Shown here: one piece after another, positions 45,010-53,223 of the stretch
Layout: each line of letters opens with the position of its first letter
Numbering within the stretch: the first letter of the stretch is position 1
Virus record (IMG/VR): IMGVR_UViG_3300022920_000504
Coordinates: 1 to 57,558 of that record
DNA length: 57,558 nt
Reading direction: 5' to 3' (one strand)
Source of the DNA: a virus
The notes under the pieces: model-generated
What the model was told of the DNA's origin: nothing
Database searches by the model: none
What the model saw: the letters and a program-made list of their open reading frames with translations, nothing else
Made by a program: the position numbers and the translations under genes

Positions 45010-46017
45010 ATGAAAACTGGAGAACTACTAGGAAAAGAAACAGAGGGAGTAAATCAAATTCTGCCTCATAAACATAAATGGGCGTGGGATCTGTATGAAC
45101 AAGGTGTCAAGAATAACTGGATGCCAACTGATGTGCCGATGACAAAAGATGTTCAAAATTGGAAATCATCACCCGATGAAGCATTAAGTGAAGATGAACG
45201 TTTAGTTATCAAAAGATGTCTTGGTTTCTTTGCAGGAAGTGAAAGTTTGGTTGCAAATAATCTTATGACATTGTCCAAGTATATTACTGATCCTGAATGT
45301 AGGCAGTATATGGCAAGACAGATGTATGAAGAGTGTTTGCACAATCACACTGTAGTCTACATATGTGATAGTTTAGACTTGGATATAGGTGAGGTATATG
45401 AAGCATATCAAACGGTTCCATCTATCAAAGCAAAAGATGATTTCCTTATACAGGTAACGGGTGGATTAAATGAAGCAAATATTGATACGTCTACCATTGA
45501 AGGAAAACGAGAGTTGTACAAAGCTGCATTTACATATTGGGTTGTGTGCGAAGGAACATTCTTTTTCAGTGGATTTGCAATGTTACTCGCACTAAGTGAT
45601 AAAATACCAGGTATCGCAGAACAAATTCAATATACACTTCGTGATGAAAGTATTCACATCAAGTTTGGAACAACTCTGCTGAATAAAATACGAGAACAAA
45701 ATCCTGATTTAATGACCGACAAATTTGAAACTGAGTTGACAGAAGTTTTGAAACGAGCAGTTGAACTTGAAATTTCATACGCACAAGATGTATTACCAAG
45801 AGGTATTCTTGGATTAAATTCTGAAATGTTTGTTGAGTATATGCAGTTCATCGCAAATCGTAGATTGGAAAATCTAAATATGAAATACCGTTATGATAGT
45901 GATAACAATCCGTTTCCTTGGTTGAGTGAAGTTATTGATATTCGCAAGCAAAAGAACTTTTTTGAAACAAGAGTTATTGATTATCAGGATGAATCTGCAT
46001 TAGTTGACGATTTTTAA
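45010..46017 (+). CDS. nrdB: Ribonucleotide reductase small subunit NrdB, class Ic-like, radical Tyr replaced by Val
   Basis: A 335-residue beta subunit. Metal ligands are Glu78 (FFAGSESLVANN), Glu108 and His111 (EECLHNHTVVYIC), Glu181 (CEGTFFFSGF), Glu213 and His216 (RDESIHIKFG). The first ligand is Glu rather than the Asp of E. coli-type R2, and the pattern ESLVxNN / HxHTxxYIC is that of the class Ic (Chlamydia) line, which uses a Mn/Fe centre with Phe in place of the radical Tyr. Here the equivalent position is Val115. The C-terminal tail ends DESALVDDF, suited to docking on NrdA. An AT-rich TATATATATT (45000-45009) lies directly against the ATG, with no ribosome site. Confidence 0.94.
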   Translation: MKTGELLGKETEGVNQILPHKHKWAWDLYEQGVKNNWMPTDVPMTKDVQNWKSSPDEALSEDERLVIKRCLGFFAGSESLVANNLMTLSKYITDPECRQYMARQMYEECLHNHTVVYICDSLDLDIGEVYEAYQTVPSIKAKDDFLIQVTGGLNEANIDTSTIEGKRELYKAAFTYWVVCEGTFFFSGFAMLLALSDKIPGIAEQIQYTLRDESIHIKFGTTLLNKIREQNPDLMTDKFETELTEVLKRAVELEISYAQDVLPRGILGLNSEMFVEYMQFIANRRLENLNMKYRYDSDNNPFPWLSEVIDIRKQKNFFETRVIDYQDESALVDDF

Positions 46018-46041
46018 TTGGTATGTACATATATATAGTTA

Positions 46042-46263
46042 GTGGATTACGACCAAGAGCTATACGAACGAAGTTTATACTACCGTCATGTTGTAGATGA
46101 AACCAATGAAATTAATAAGCATAAATGGATTGAATCTGAAAAAGTCGGAGAAGATGTAGGCAAAGACAAAGCAAGGTGGTCTTGGATTTGCCATCATAAA
46201 AACGATTGGCACACACATTGGTTAAACGAAAATTTAGAGAAAATAGAAAATAAAACAGACTAG
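46042..46263 (+). CDS. Small charged protein of unknown function
   Basis: A 73-residue protein with GTG start, rich in Trp, His, Glu and Lys (NKHKWIESEKVGEDVGKDKA, RWSWICHHKNDWHTHW). It lies 25 bases after nrdB behind an ATATATAG element that resembles those near the tape measure start and at 55812. The W-x-x-H-x-x-x-W repeats suggest a compact helical fold, but I recognise no specific family. Confidence 0.6.
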   Translation: MDYDQELYERSLYYRHVVDETNEINKHKWIESEKVGEDVGKDKARWSWICHHKNDWHTHWLNENLEKIENKTD

Positions 46264-46267
46264 TTTT

Positions 46268-46277
46268 TATATTTATT
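46268..46277 (+). promoter_or_regulatory. Late-type promoter motif variant TATATTTATT
   Basis: It ends five bases before ATG 46283, in the 19-base gap after the previous gene, again implying a near-leaderless transcript. Confidence 0.5.
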
Positions 46278-46282
46278 TCTAT

Positions 46283-46693
46283 ATGACAACTGATTCTAAT
46301 ATAACCCAACCATCTGACGAAAAGAGGTTTCTTAGATTTTTACCAACCAATCCACTGCGTCATCTTAAACTACTTGTAGTAGTTTTATTACATTGGGCAG
46401 TTGTAATTGGCAACTTTAGTGCATTTTTTATACTTGCGTTCCAGGGAGTTACTCCATTTGGATATCCGTGGTATATATGCTTACCTTTATGTTCGTTTAT
46501 TATATTAATTTCATTTTCGAGAGTGCTTGATTGCCCCATGACAAGGTACGAAAATAAATTAAGAGTACAAGTGGGAAGACCAACGATCAAAGGATTTATT
46601 GGTCATTACTTTTTAAAACCGTATGTTCGCAGAAAAATCAGAAAAGCACGTGAGATCAGAAAATCAAAAGAACAAAATGAAAATAAAACTTAA
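46283..46693 (+). CDS. Small inner-membrane protein of unknown function
   Basis: A 136-residue protein with two membrane helices, about residues 28-52 (LLVVVLLHWAVVIGNFSAFF) and 60-80 (YPWYICLPLCSFIILISF), joined by a short loop and followed by a basic cytoplasmic tail with DCPMTRYENKLR, IKGFIGHYF and many Arg/Lys. The DCP-x-TR-x-EN pattern looks conserved, but I cannot name the family. The gene overlaps the Ldh2-type dehydrogenase start by 17 bases. Confidence 0.7.
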   Translation: MTTDSNITQPSDEKRFLRFLPTNPLRHLKLLVVVLLHWAVVIGNFSAFFILAFQGVTPFGYPWYICLPLCSFIILISFSRVLDCPMTRYENKLRVQVGRPTIKGFIGHYFLKPYVRRKIRKAREIRKSKEQNENKT

Positions 46694-47753
46694 AGATGCA
46701 ATTGAATTTGCGAACTGGGTGTTTGAAAAAAACAAAGTACCAAGCAAATATTCAAATATATGTGCAGATGTATTAATAAGTGCAGATGAACTTGGATTCA
46801 AGTCACATGGATTAAGTAGACTTGGGTATTATGTAAAACGAATTAAAGATGGTGTAATTGATGTAAATGCGACTCCTGAGATTGTTCGTGACAACAAAGC
46901 TTGTGTAACGATTGATGGTCATAATGCTCTTGGTCAGATTGTCGGAAAGTATGCGATGAATCAAGCAATCGCAAAAACGCAAGAACATGGAATAAGTTGT
47001 GTTGCAGTTAGAAATTCTTCACATTACGGAATTGCAAGTTATTATAGTCGTTATGCAACTGATCATAATTTAGTAGGAATGAGTTTTACAAATGCTCGTC
47101 CCGCAGTTGCTCCACTCAACGGGATTGAACCAAAAATGGGAACTAATCCATACGCAATAGCATTTCCTTCCGATGAAAAGTTTCCGTTTAGCATCGATTG
47201 TGCAACATCAGTTTATCAACGAGGTGATTTGGAACTGATGGCAAGAAAAACTCCTGATAGTTATGTACCAAATTGTGCGATAGTTTCAGATAATCAAAAT
47301 CTTACATTTGAAAGATCACTGAGGTGGTTAGAACGTGGAATCGCAGCCTTAACACCCATCGGAGGACATAAAGGTTCTGGTTTAAGTATTGCAATAGAAT
47401 TAATGTGTTCTGCATTTCAAAGTGGTGCTTATATGAGCAAACTAAGTGGTCTGTATGAAGGAGATACAAAAAATCCGAATTATGATATTGGTCATTTTTT
47501 TATTTGTATTGATCCTGAAAACTTTGCAGACTTAGAAGATTTCAAAAAAAATGTTGGTGATGTGATGCGTGAAATAAAATCAAGCAAACATAAAAAAGGT
47601 GAAGAAATTTTAATTCCTGGTGAAGTTGAATATAATACCTCAGTCGAGGTTCATAAAAACGGAATTGAAATTTCAGATGAATTGCTTGCAGATTTAAAAA
47701 AACTTGGATTTGATTCATGGCAAAAGCAACACACGACAAACAATTTGAAATAG
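46677..47753 (+). CDS. Ldh2 family NAD(P)-dependent dehydrogenase (malate/L-lactate/sulfolactate type)
   Basis: The ATG at 46677 gives 358 residues, the family's usual length; an upstream start at 46623 would lie deep inside the preceding gene. Characteristic blocks are ADELGFKSHGLSRLGYYVKR near residues 36-55, AVRNSSHYGIASYYSRYA near 114-131 (catalytic His in S-S-H-x-G), the Gly/Pro-rich MGTNPYAIAFPS, and GGHKGSGLSIAIELM near 226-241. The family oxidises 2-hydroxy acids (malate, lactate, sulfolactate, ureidoglycolate) with NAD(P). The exact substrate cannot be read from sequence. It lies upstream of the beta-oxidation genes, in the same direction. Confidence 0.88.
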   Translation: MKIKLKDAIEFANWVFEKNKVPSKYSNICADVLISADELGFKSHGLSRLGYYVKRIKDGVIDVNATPEIVRDNKACVTIDGHNALGQIVGKYAMNQAIAKTQEHGISCVAVRNSSHYGIASYYSRYATDHNLVGMSFTNARPAVAPLNGIEPKMGTNPYAIAFPSDEKFPFSIDCATSVYQRGDLELMARKTPDSYVPNCAIVSDNQNLTFERSLRWLERGIAALTPIGGHKGSGLSIAIELMCSAFQSGAYMSKLSGLYEGDTKNPNYDIGHFFICIDPENFADLEDFKKNVGDVMREIKSSKHKKGEEILIPGEVEYNTSVEVHKNGIEISDELLADLKKLGFDSWQKQHTTNNLK

Positions 47754-47968
47754 TCATTGCAATATTAGGAATGATAGGAGGAGGAATACTTCCTTTTCCT
47801 GAATTGATCGGTTGGGGGTTTGTTGTTTTTGCGATTGTTAATTTTTTAAGTATCATCTTTTTCGCAGGAAGAAAAATGTATTGGTTGGCAGCTCTTGCGT
47901 TTTATTTCGTGGTTGTTGATTCAATCGGAATATGGATTCATGTTATAGAAAAACATTTTCTAAATTAA
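47717..47968 (+). CDS. Small integral membrane protein of unknown function
   Basis: An 83-residue protein whose ATG lies 37 bases inside the end of the dehydrogenase gene. It has three hydrophobic stretches: EIVIAILGMIGGGILPF, WGFVVFAIVNFLSIIFFAG and YWLAALAFYFVVVDSIGIWI. I recognise no family. Overlap with the dehydrogenase gene implies coupled translation; a transporter-like or membrane-tethering role is only a guess. Confidence 0.65.
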   Translation: MAKATHDKQFEIVIAILGMIGGGILPFPELIGWGFVVFAIVNFLSIIFFAGRKMYWLAALAFYFVVVDSIGIWIHVIEKHFLN

Positions 47969-48002
47969 TATAAACCCTACTGCAATTATATTCGTTATAT
48001 AG

Positions 48003-48031
48003 TTGACGATATGTATAAAATTGTGTTATAT
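48003..48031 (+). promoter_or_regulatory. Sigma70-like promoter before the beta-oxidation cassette
   Basis: TTGACG (48003-48008), 17-base spacer, TTATAT (48026-48031). It is the only clear promoter between 47.7 and 54.5 kb and would drive the thiolase-FadJ-acyl-CoA dehydrogenase-serine dehydratase operon. Start site about 48038, eight bases before the ATG. Confidence 0.55.
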
Positions 48032-48045
48032 ATAATGTAACGATT

Positions 48046-49293
48046 ATGAATAAAAAAGTATATCTAGTAGATGGTACTCGCACACCTTTTTGTAAGATGG
48101 GTACAACATTCGCAAATACATCAGCGGCAGACCTTGGGATTTCTGCCACAAAATCACTATTTGCGAATATGGACATTGATCCAAGTATAATAAATGAAAG
48201 TGTAATGGGGTGTGTTTGTCAACCGGCAGATACTGCAAATATTACAAGAGTAATTGCACTCAAATCAGGAGTACCTAAAAGTGTTCCTGCTTACACGGTG
48301 CATCGCAATTGTGCAAGTGGATTTGAATCCATCACACAGGCACATGATAAAATAAACGCAGGTAGAGGAAGTGTATATTTAAGTGGTGGAACTGAGAATA
48401 TGACACAGGCACCATTTTTATATCGCAAAAGTGCAGTTGATAAATTTACACAACTTAGTAAATGCAGAACATTTCGGGATCGTCTACATACGGTATTAAG
48501 TTTCCGACCAAAAGATTTCGCACCAATAATTAGTTTGCGACTCGGATTGAGTGACATAACCGTTGGAATGAATATGGGTGAAACTGCTGAATTGATTGCA
48601 AGAGAAAGTGGAGTAACACGATATCATCAAGATAAATTTGCATTGGAATCTCATTTAAAAGCATTTGTGGCAATAGAAAAAATGTCATCGGAAATTTCCC
48701 CATTTTATTTCACAAACGGAACATTTGTTGATGCAGACAATGGAATTCGTGGTGAACAAAGTATGGGTGCTTTAGAAAAACTTAAACCTGTGTTTGATAG
48801 AAAGCAAGGAACGGTAACTGCTGGTAATGCATCACAAATTACAGACGGAGCAGTTTCGTTACTGATTGCAGATGAACAAGCAGTAAAACAAAACGATTGG
48901 AATCCACTAGGCAGAATTTCAGCATACGCATACGCAGGATGTGATCCTGAACGAATGGGTCTTGGTCCAGTTTATGCAATTCAGAAAGTATGCGAAGAAA
49001 CAGGATATAAACTTGATGACTTTGATTTAATTGAAATCAATGAAGCATTCGCTGCTCAAGTTCTTGCAGTTTGTAAACAACTCAAAAAAACCACAGACTT
49101 GGGTGAAGTTGATGATTCAATATTGAATGTCAATGGAGGAGCAATTGCTCTTGGTCATCCAGTTGGATCAAGTGGATCACGCATTGCACTTACTACTTTA
49201 AAGGAACTTGAACGTCGTGGTGGTAAACGAGCATTAATTTCACTTTGTATCGGTGGTGGTCAAGGTGGAGCAATCATTTTAGAAAGAGATTAA
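48046..49293 (+). CDS. fadI: Acetyl-CoA acyltransferase (thiolase, FadI-like)
   Basis: A 415-residue thiolase with all catalytic residues: nucleophile Cys89 (HRNCASGFESI), the NEAFAAQ loop (332-338), His371 (GHPVGSSGSR) and Cys401 (CIGGGQGG). It catalyses the final cleavage of 3-ketoacyl-CoA to acetyl-CoA plus a shortened acyl-CoA, or the reverse condensation. Length and the TVHRNCASG form are closer to FadI (436 residues) than to FadA (387). It is the first gene of a four-gene operon; the next gene starts after one base. Composition and start style are the same as in the phage genes around it. Confidence 0.94.
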   Translation: MNKKVYLVDGTRTPFCKMGTTFANTSAADLGISATKSLFANMDIDPSIINESVMGCVCQPADTANITRVIALKSGVPKSVPAYTVHRNCASGFESITQAHDKINAGRGSVYLSGGTENMTQAPFLYRKSAVDKFTQLSKCRTFRDRLHTVLSFRPKDFAPIISLRLGLSDITVGMNMGETAELIARESGVTRYHQDKFALESHLKAFVAIEKMSSEISPFYFTNGTFVDADNGIRGEQSMGALEKLKPVFDRKQGTVTAGNASQITDGAVSLLIADEQAVKQNDWNPLGRISAYAYAGCDPERMGLGPVYAIQKVCEETGYKLDDFDLIEINEAFAAQVLAVCKQLKKTTDLGEVDDSILNVNGGAIALGHPVGSSGSRIALTTLKELERRGGKRALISLCIGGGQGGAIILERD

Positions 49294-49294
49294 T

Positions 49295-51370
49295 ATGAGC
49301 AACTCAATTAAACGAGAACAACACGATGAAGTCGTTACTATCATTTTCGACCAAGAAAACTCAAGTGCAAATGTATTCAATGAAAATATGTTTGTGGAAC
49401 TTGATGAACAATTAACATTTATTGAAAATAATCAAAAAGATTTTCGTGGTGTTATTTTCAAAAGTGCTAAACCAAGTATTTTTATCGCAGGTGCCGACTT
49501 AAAATCATTTGCAGATGATCCTACACCTGAACGTATTTCATATTTGATTAAACTAGGTCAACAAATTTTTGATAGAATTGAAAATCTGTGTATACCAACT
49601 GTGGCTGCAATAAATGGTGCGTGTGTTGGTGGTGGATATGAACTTGCTCTTGCGTGTGATCATCGTGTAGCAACTTTAGATTCAAGTACAAAGATAGGTC
49701 TACCTGAAACGATGCTTGGTATTCTTCCTGCGTGGGGTGGTTCAACTCGTTTACCACGAATGATTGGAATTGCGAATGCTATGAATATCATTCTCGGTGG
49801 AAAGGTTGTCGTACCAAAATTGGCATACAAATATAAAATGGTGGACAAACTTGTGTATAAAGAATATTTAGATTCAGCAGCTAAATCGTTATTACACAAC
49901 GGAAAAAAGAAATACAAAAAACATACACTAAATCGTTTTCCATTAAAATATATTGCCAAATCAAAAGCAATTAAGAATGTAATGAAATTAACAGGTGGAG
50001 TTTATCCTGCTCCATTAAAAGCAATTGATGTAATGATAAATGGTTTGAGTGTAAGTCACCAAGAGTCTTTGAAACTTGAAGAGCAAGCATTCGCAGAACT
50101 TTTGACTTCTGATGTAGCAAACAACTTGGTTAATATTTTCTTTTTACAAGAAAGAAGCAAGAAAACCAAAAGTGATAAAGATTTCAAAGTTACTAATACG
50201 GCAGTTATAGGTGCTGGAGTTATGGGTGCAGGCATCGCACAATGGATTAGTTCAAGAGGAATTAAAGTATTGCTCAAGGATATTAAGCCAGAGTTTGTAG
50301 CAAAAGGTATTGCAAGCATAAACAAGTTGTACTCAGCAGCTGTTAAGAAACGAGTAATGACCAAAGCAGAAGCATCAAGTAAATTAGATAATGTTACACC
50401 AATCACAGAGTCATTGCCAATGAAGAACATTGACTTGGTGGTAGAAGCTGCGATTGAACAACTTGAAATCAAGCAGGATTTATTCGTGGAACTTGAAACA
50501 CTTGTTCGTGATGATACAATTTTAGCAACAAATACATCAGCATTAAGTATTGTTGATATTGCTGATAAAATGCAACACAAAGAACGAGTGGTTGGAATAC
50601 ATTATTTTAATCCTGTTCACAAAATGAAGTTGGTGGAAGTGGTTCGTGGAGAATGTACAAGTGAAGAAACGATTCTTAAAGCAACTCAGTTTGTAAAGAA
50701 AACAGGTAAACTTCCTGTGATCGTAAAAGATTCACCTGGTTTTTTGGTAAATCGTATTTTGATGCCTTATTTAATTGAAGCAGTAAATTTAGCAAATCAC
50801 GGAGTTAACATAGAACATACCGACAAACTTCTTCGTAAATTCGGAATGCCAATGGGACCATTTCGTTTGATTGACGAAGTGGGTGGTGATGTATGTCAAC
50901 ACGTTGCCGATGATCTACTGAATCGTCTTGAAACGAAGTTTCCAAATAGTAATCTTCTTAGACGAATGATTGAAGAAGGAAATCTTGGAAAGAAATCTGG
51001 ACAAGGATTTTACAAATACTCAAATGGAAAATCCAAGGGTGTGTGTGATGTTCCGGTGAATGATAACTTTAACAACGATTGTGAAAACGAAGAAATTGTT
51101 GATAGATTAATTTTAATTATGGTCAATGAAGCAATTCGTTGTTTACAAGAAAAAGTTGTAGAAAGTCCAAAAGATGTTGATTTTGGTATGATAATGGGAA
51201 CAGGTTGGGCTCCGTTTCGTGGAGGACCTATTTCGTATTGTGATAATCTTGGTGCAGGTGAAGTTGTTAAAAAACTTAATAAACTTGCAACAAAAAGCAA
51301 ATACTTTGAACCATGCGAATTGTTGATTGAACACGCAAACAAAAATAAAAAATTCTACGGAGAAAAATAA
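49295..51370 (+). CDS. fadJ: Fused enoyl-CoA hydratase / 3-hydroxyacyl-CoA dehydrogenase (FadJ/FadB-like)
   Basis: A 691-residue bifunctional enzyme (E. coli FadJ has 714). Crotonase half: oxyanion-hole segment FIAGADLKSF, NGACVGGGYELALACDHR with Glu116 and IGLPETMLGILPAWGGSTRL with Glu138, the two catalytic glutamates. Dehydrogenase half: Rossmann motif GAGVMGAGIAQ (306-316), the VEAAIEQLEIK helix, ATNTSALSI, catalytic His436 in GIHYFNPV and the C-terminal domain with DSPGFLVNRIL. It hydrates 2-enoyl-CoA and oxidises the product with NAD. Pairing with a FadI-type thiolase next door is the standard bacterial complex. No sign of decay. Confidence 0.95.
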   Translation: MSNSIKREQHDEVVTIIFDQENSSANVFNENMFVELDEQLTFIENNQKDFRGVIFKSAKPSIFIAGADLKSFADDPTPERISYLIKLGQQIFDRIENLCIPTVAAINGACVGGGYELALACDHRVATLDSSTKIGLPETMLGILPAWGGSTRLPRMIGIANAMNIILGGKVVVPKLAYKYKMVDKLVYKEYLDSAAKSLLHNGKKKYKKHTLNRFPLKYIAKSKAIKNVMKLTGGVYPAPLKAIDVMINGLSVSHQESLKLEEQAFAELLTSDVANNLVNIFFLQERSKKTKSDKDFKVTNTAVIGAGVMGAGIAQWISSRGIKVLLKDIKPEFVAKGIASINKLYSAAVKKRVMTKAEASSKLDNVTPITESLPMKNIDLVVEAAIEQLEIKQDLFVELETLVRDDTILATNTSALSIVDIADKMQHKERVVGIHYFNPVHKMKLVEVVRGECTSEETILKATQFVKKTGKLPVIVKDSPGFLVNRILMPYLIEAVNLANHGVNIEHTDKLLRKFGMPMGPFRLIDEVGGDVCQHVADDLLNRLETKFPNSNLLRRMIEEGNLGKKSGQGFYKYSNGKSKGVCDVPVNDNFNNDCENEEIVDRLILIMVNEAIRCLQEKVVESPKDVDFGMIMGTGWAPFRGGPISYCDNLGAGEVVKKLNKLATKSKYFEPCELLIEHANKNKKFYGEK

Positions 51371-51372
51371 TT

Positions 51373-53223
51373 ATGAGTGAAATAGATACGTCAAAAATGT
51401 CCAAGGGTAAAGCAGATGCCTTGGAAGCAGCTGAAGCTGCAAGAGATAAAGGTAAAAAGGGTGTAAAAAGTTTTAGTGGTGGATTGTTCACAGGAGAAGC
51501 AAACTACGATTTGATTTATCCGTTTCCAAAACAAAAAGATGAAGATAAAGCAAAAGGAGATGTTTTTCTTGGACAACTAAATGAAGTAATAGATAAACAC
51601 GTTGATGCAGATGCAATTGATCGTGAAGGAGAAATTCCTGACAAAGTATTTGAAGAACTCGCAAAGATTGGTGCATTTGCAATTAAAATTCCAACTGAAT
51701 ATGGTGGTCGTGGATTGTCACAAACCAACTACTCAAGAGCGGCAATGAGATTAGGAGAAGTGTGTGGTAATATTACTGCATTGGTATCAGCACATCAAAG
51801 TATCGGTGTTCCTCAACCACTATTGCTTTTCGGAACAGATGAACAAAAGAAAAAGCATCTTCCTCGTTTTGGTAAAGGTGAAATTAGTGCATTTGCGTTG
51901 ACTGAAGAAACCGTAGGTTCTGATCCTGCTCAAATGAATGTTTATGCAGAATTGTCGGAAGATAAAACTCATTATGTATTAAACGGAGAAAAACTTTGGT
52001 GTACCAACGGAGTTAAAGCAAGTGTTATTATTGTGATGGCAAGAACACCTGATACAGAAATCAAAGGCAAAATGCGAAAAAGTATTTCAGCATTCATTCT
52101 TGATATGGATACACCTGGTGTAGAAGTGGTTAATAGATGTCGTTTTATGGGTCTTAAAGCACTATACAATGGTGTTGTAAGATTTACCGATGTAAAGATA
52201 CCGGCAGAGAATTTAGTAGCAGGAGAAGGCAAAGGACTCAAAGTAGCACTTAGTACATTGAATACAGGTCGTCTTACATTACCAGCTGCTTGTGTGGGAC
52301 TTATGCGTAGTTGTTTAAAGATTTCACGTGAATGGGGATCAACCCGTGAACAATGGGGATGTGTTATTGGTAAGCACCAAGCAATCGCAGATAAAATTGC
52401 AAAGATTGCAGCCAAAAGTTTTGCAACTGAAAGTATTGTTTTATTTACATCAAGTTTAGTGGATGGCAAGAAAGCAGATATTCGTGTTGAATCTGCAATG
52501 TGCAAAATGTGGGGAACAGAAGAAGCATGGAAAGTTGCCGATGAAACGATGCAACTTCGTGGTGGTCGTGGTTATGAAACTGCTGACTCACTTCGTGATC
52601 GTGGAGCAGACCCAATTCCTGTGGAAAGATATTTGCGTGATTGCCGTATCAATATGATTTTTGAAGGTTCAAGTGAAATTATGCGTCTGCTTTTAGCACG
52701 TGAAGCACTTGATCCACACCTCAAAGCAGCCGGAGCAGTTTTAGATTCACGATTACCTTTGATGGTGCGTTTAAAGGCTGCTATAGGAGCAGGAATACAT
52801 TACGCAACTTGGTATCCAAAACAATGGTTACCAACTTTCAATTCAGGTCCGTCTGGAGTAAATAGTTCTGTTAAAAAGTATCTTCGTTATGTTTCAAGAA
52901 CAAGCAAGAAATTAAGCAGAAAACTTTTTCATTCAATGGCACGATATGGTCCTTCATTAGACAAACAACAAATGCTTCTTGGTCGTTTGACTGAAATCGG
53001 AACAGAATTGTTTGTAATATCTGCGTGTGCATTGCGTATTGATAGCATGATCAAAGATGATCCTGAAAAAGCAACTGAATATCTTGAGTTGATGGATGTG
53101 GTTTTTAGTGAAGCAAAAATCAAAATCAAAAACAACTTCAATGGAATGAGCAACAATAACGATAAAAAGAATTATTCTTTCGCAAAGAAAATTCTTGGTG
53201 GTACATTCAAGTTTCTTGAATAA
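51373..53223 (+). CDS. Acyl-CoA dehydrogenase, long-chain (VLCAD/ACAD9-like) type
   Basis: A 616-residue flavoenzyme. Core blocks: IPTEYGGRGLSQTNYSRA, FALTEETVGSDPAQM (FAD/substrate loop), LNGEKLWCTNG, and near the end QLRGGRGYETADSLRDR followed by RINMIFEGSSEIMRL with the catalytic base Glu431 in the F-E-G motif. A C-terminal extension of about 160 residues, as in mitochondrial VLCAD/ACAD9 and related bacterial enzymes acting on long chains, includes an amphipathic basic segment (YVSRTSKKLSRKLFHSMARYG) that could touch the membrane. It carries out the first oxidation of acyl-CoA and passes electrons to a flavoprotein (ETF) not seen here. The stop overlaps the start of the next gene. Confidence 0.93.
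   Translation: MSEIDTSKMSKGKADALEAAEAARDKGKKGVKSFSGGLFTGEANYDLIYPFPKQKDEDKAKGDVFLGQLNEVIDKHVDADAIDREGEIPDKVFEELAKIGAFAIKIPTEYGGRGLSQTNYSRAAMRLGEVCGNITALVSAHQSIGVPQPLLLFGTDEQKKKHLPRFGKGEISAFALTEETVGSDPAQMNVYAELSEDKTHYVLNGEKLWCTNGVKASVIIVMARTPDTEIKGKMRKSISAFILDMDTPGVEVVNRCRFMGLKALYNGVVRFTDVKIPAENLVAGEGKGLKVALSTLNTGRLTLPAACVGLMRSCLKISREWGSTREQWGCVIGKHQAIADKIAKIAAKSFATESIVLFTSSLVDGKKADIRVESAMCKMWGTEEAWKVADETMQLRGGRGYETADSLRDRGADPIPVERYLRDCRINMIFEGSSEIMRLLLAREALDPHLKAAGAVLDSRLPLMVRLKAAIGAGIHYATWYPKQWLPTFNSGPSGVNSSVKKYLRYVSRTSKKLSRKLFHSMARYGPSLDKQQMLLGRLTEIGTELFVISACALRIDSMIKDDPEKATEYLELMDVVFSEAKIKIKNNFNGMSNNNDKKNYSFAKKILGGTFKFLE

Noticed and set aside
51972-52505. Minus-strand open frame opposite the acyl-CoA dehydrogenase gene
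   Set aside because: It lies entirely within a gene with intact catalytic motifs on the + strand and has no recognisable protein features.
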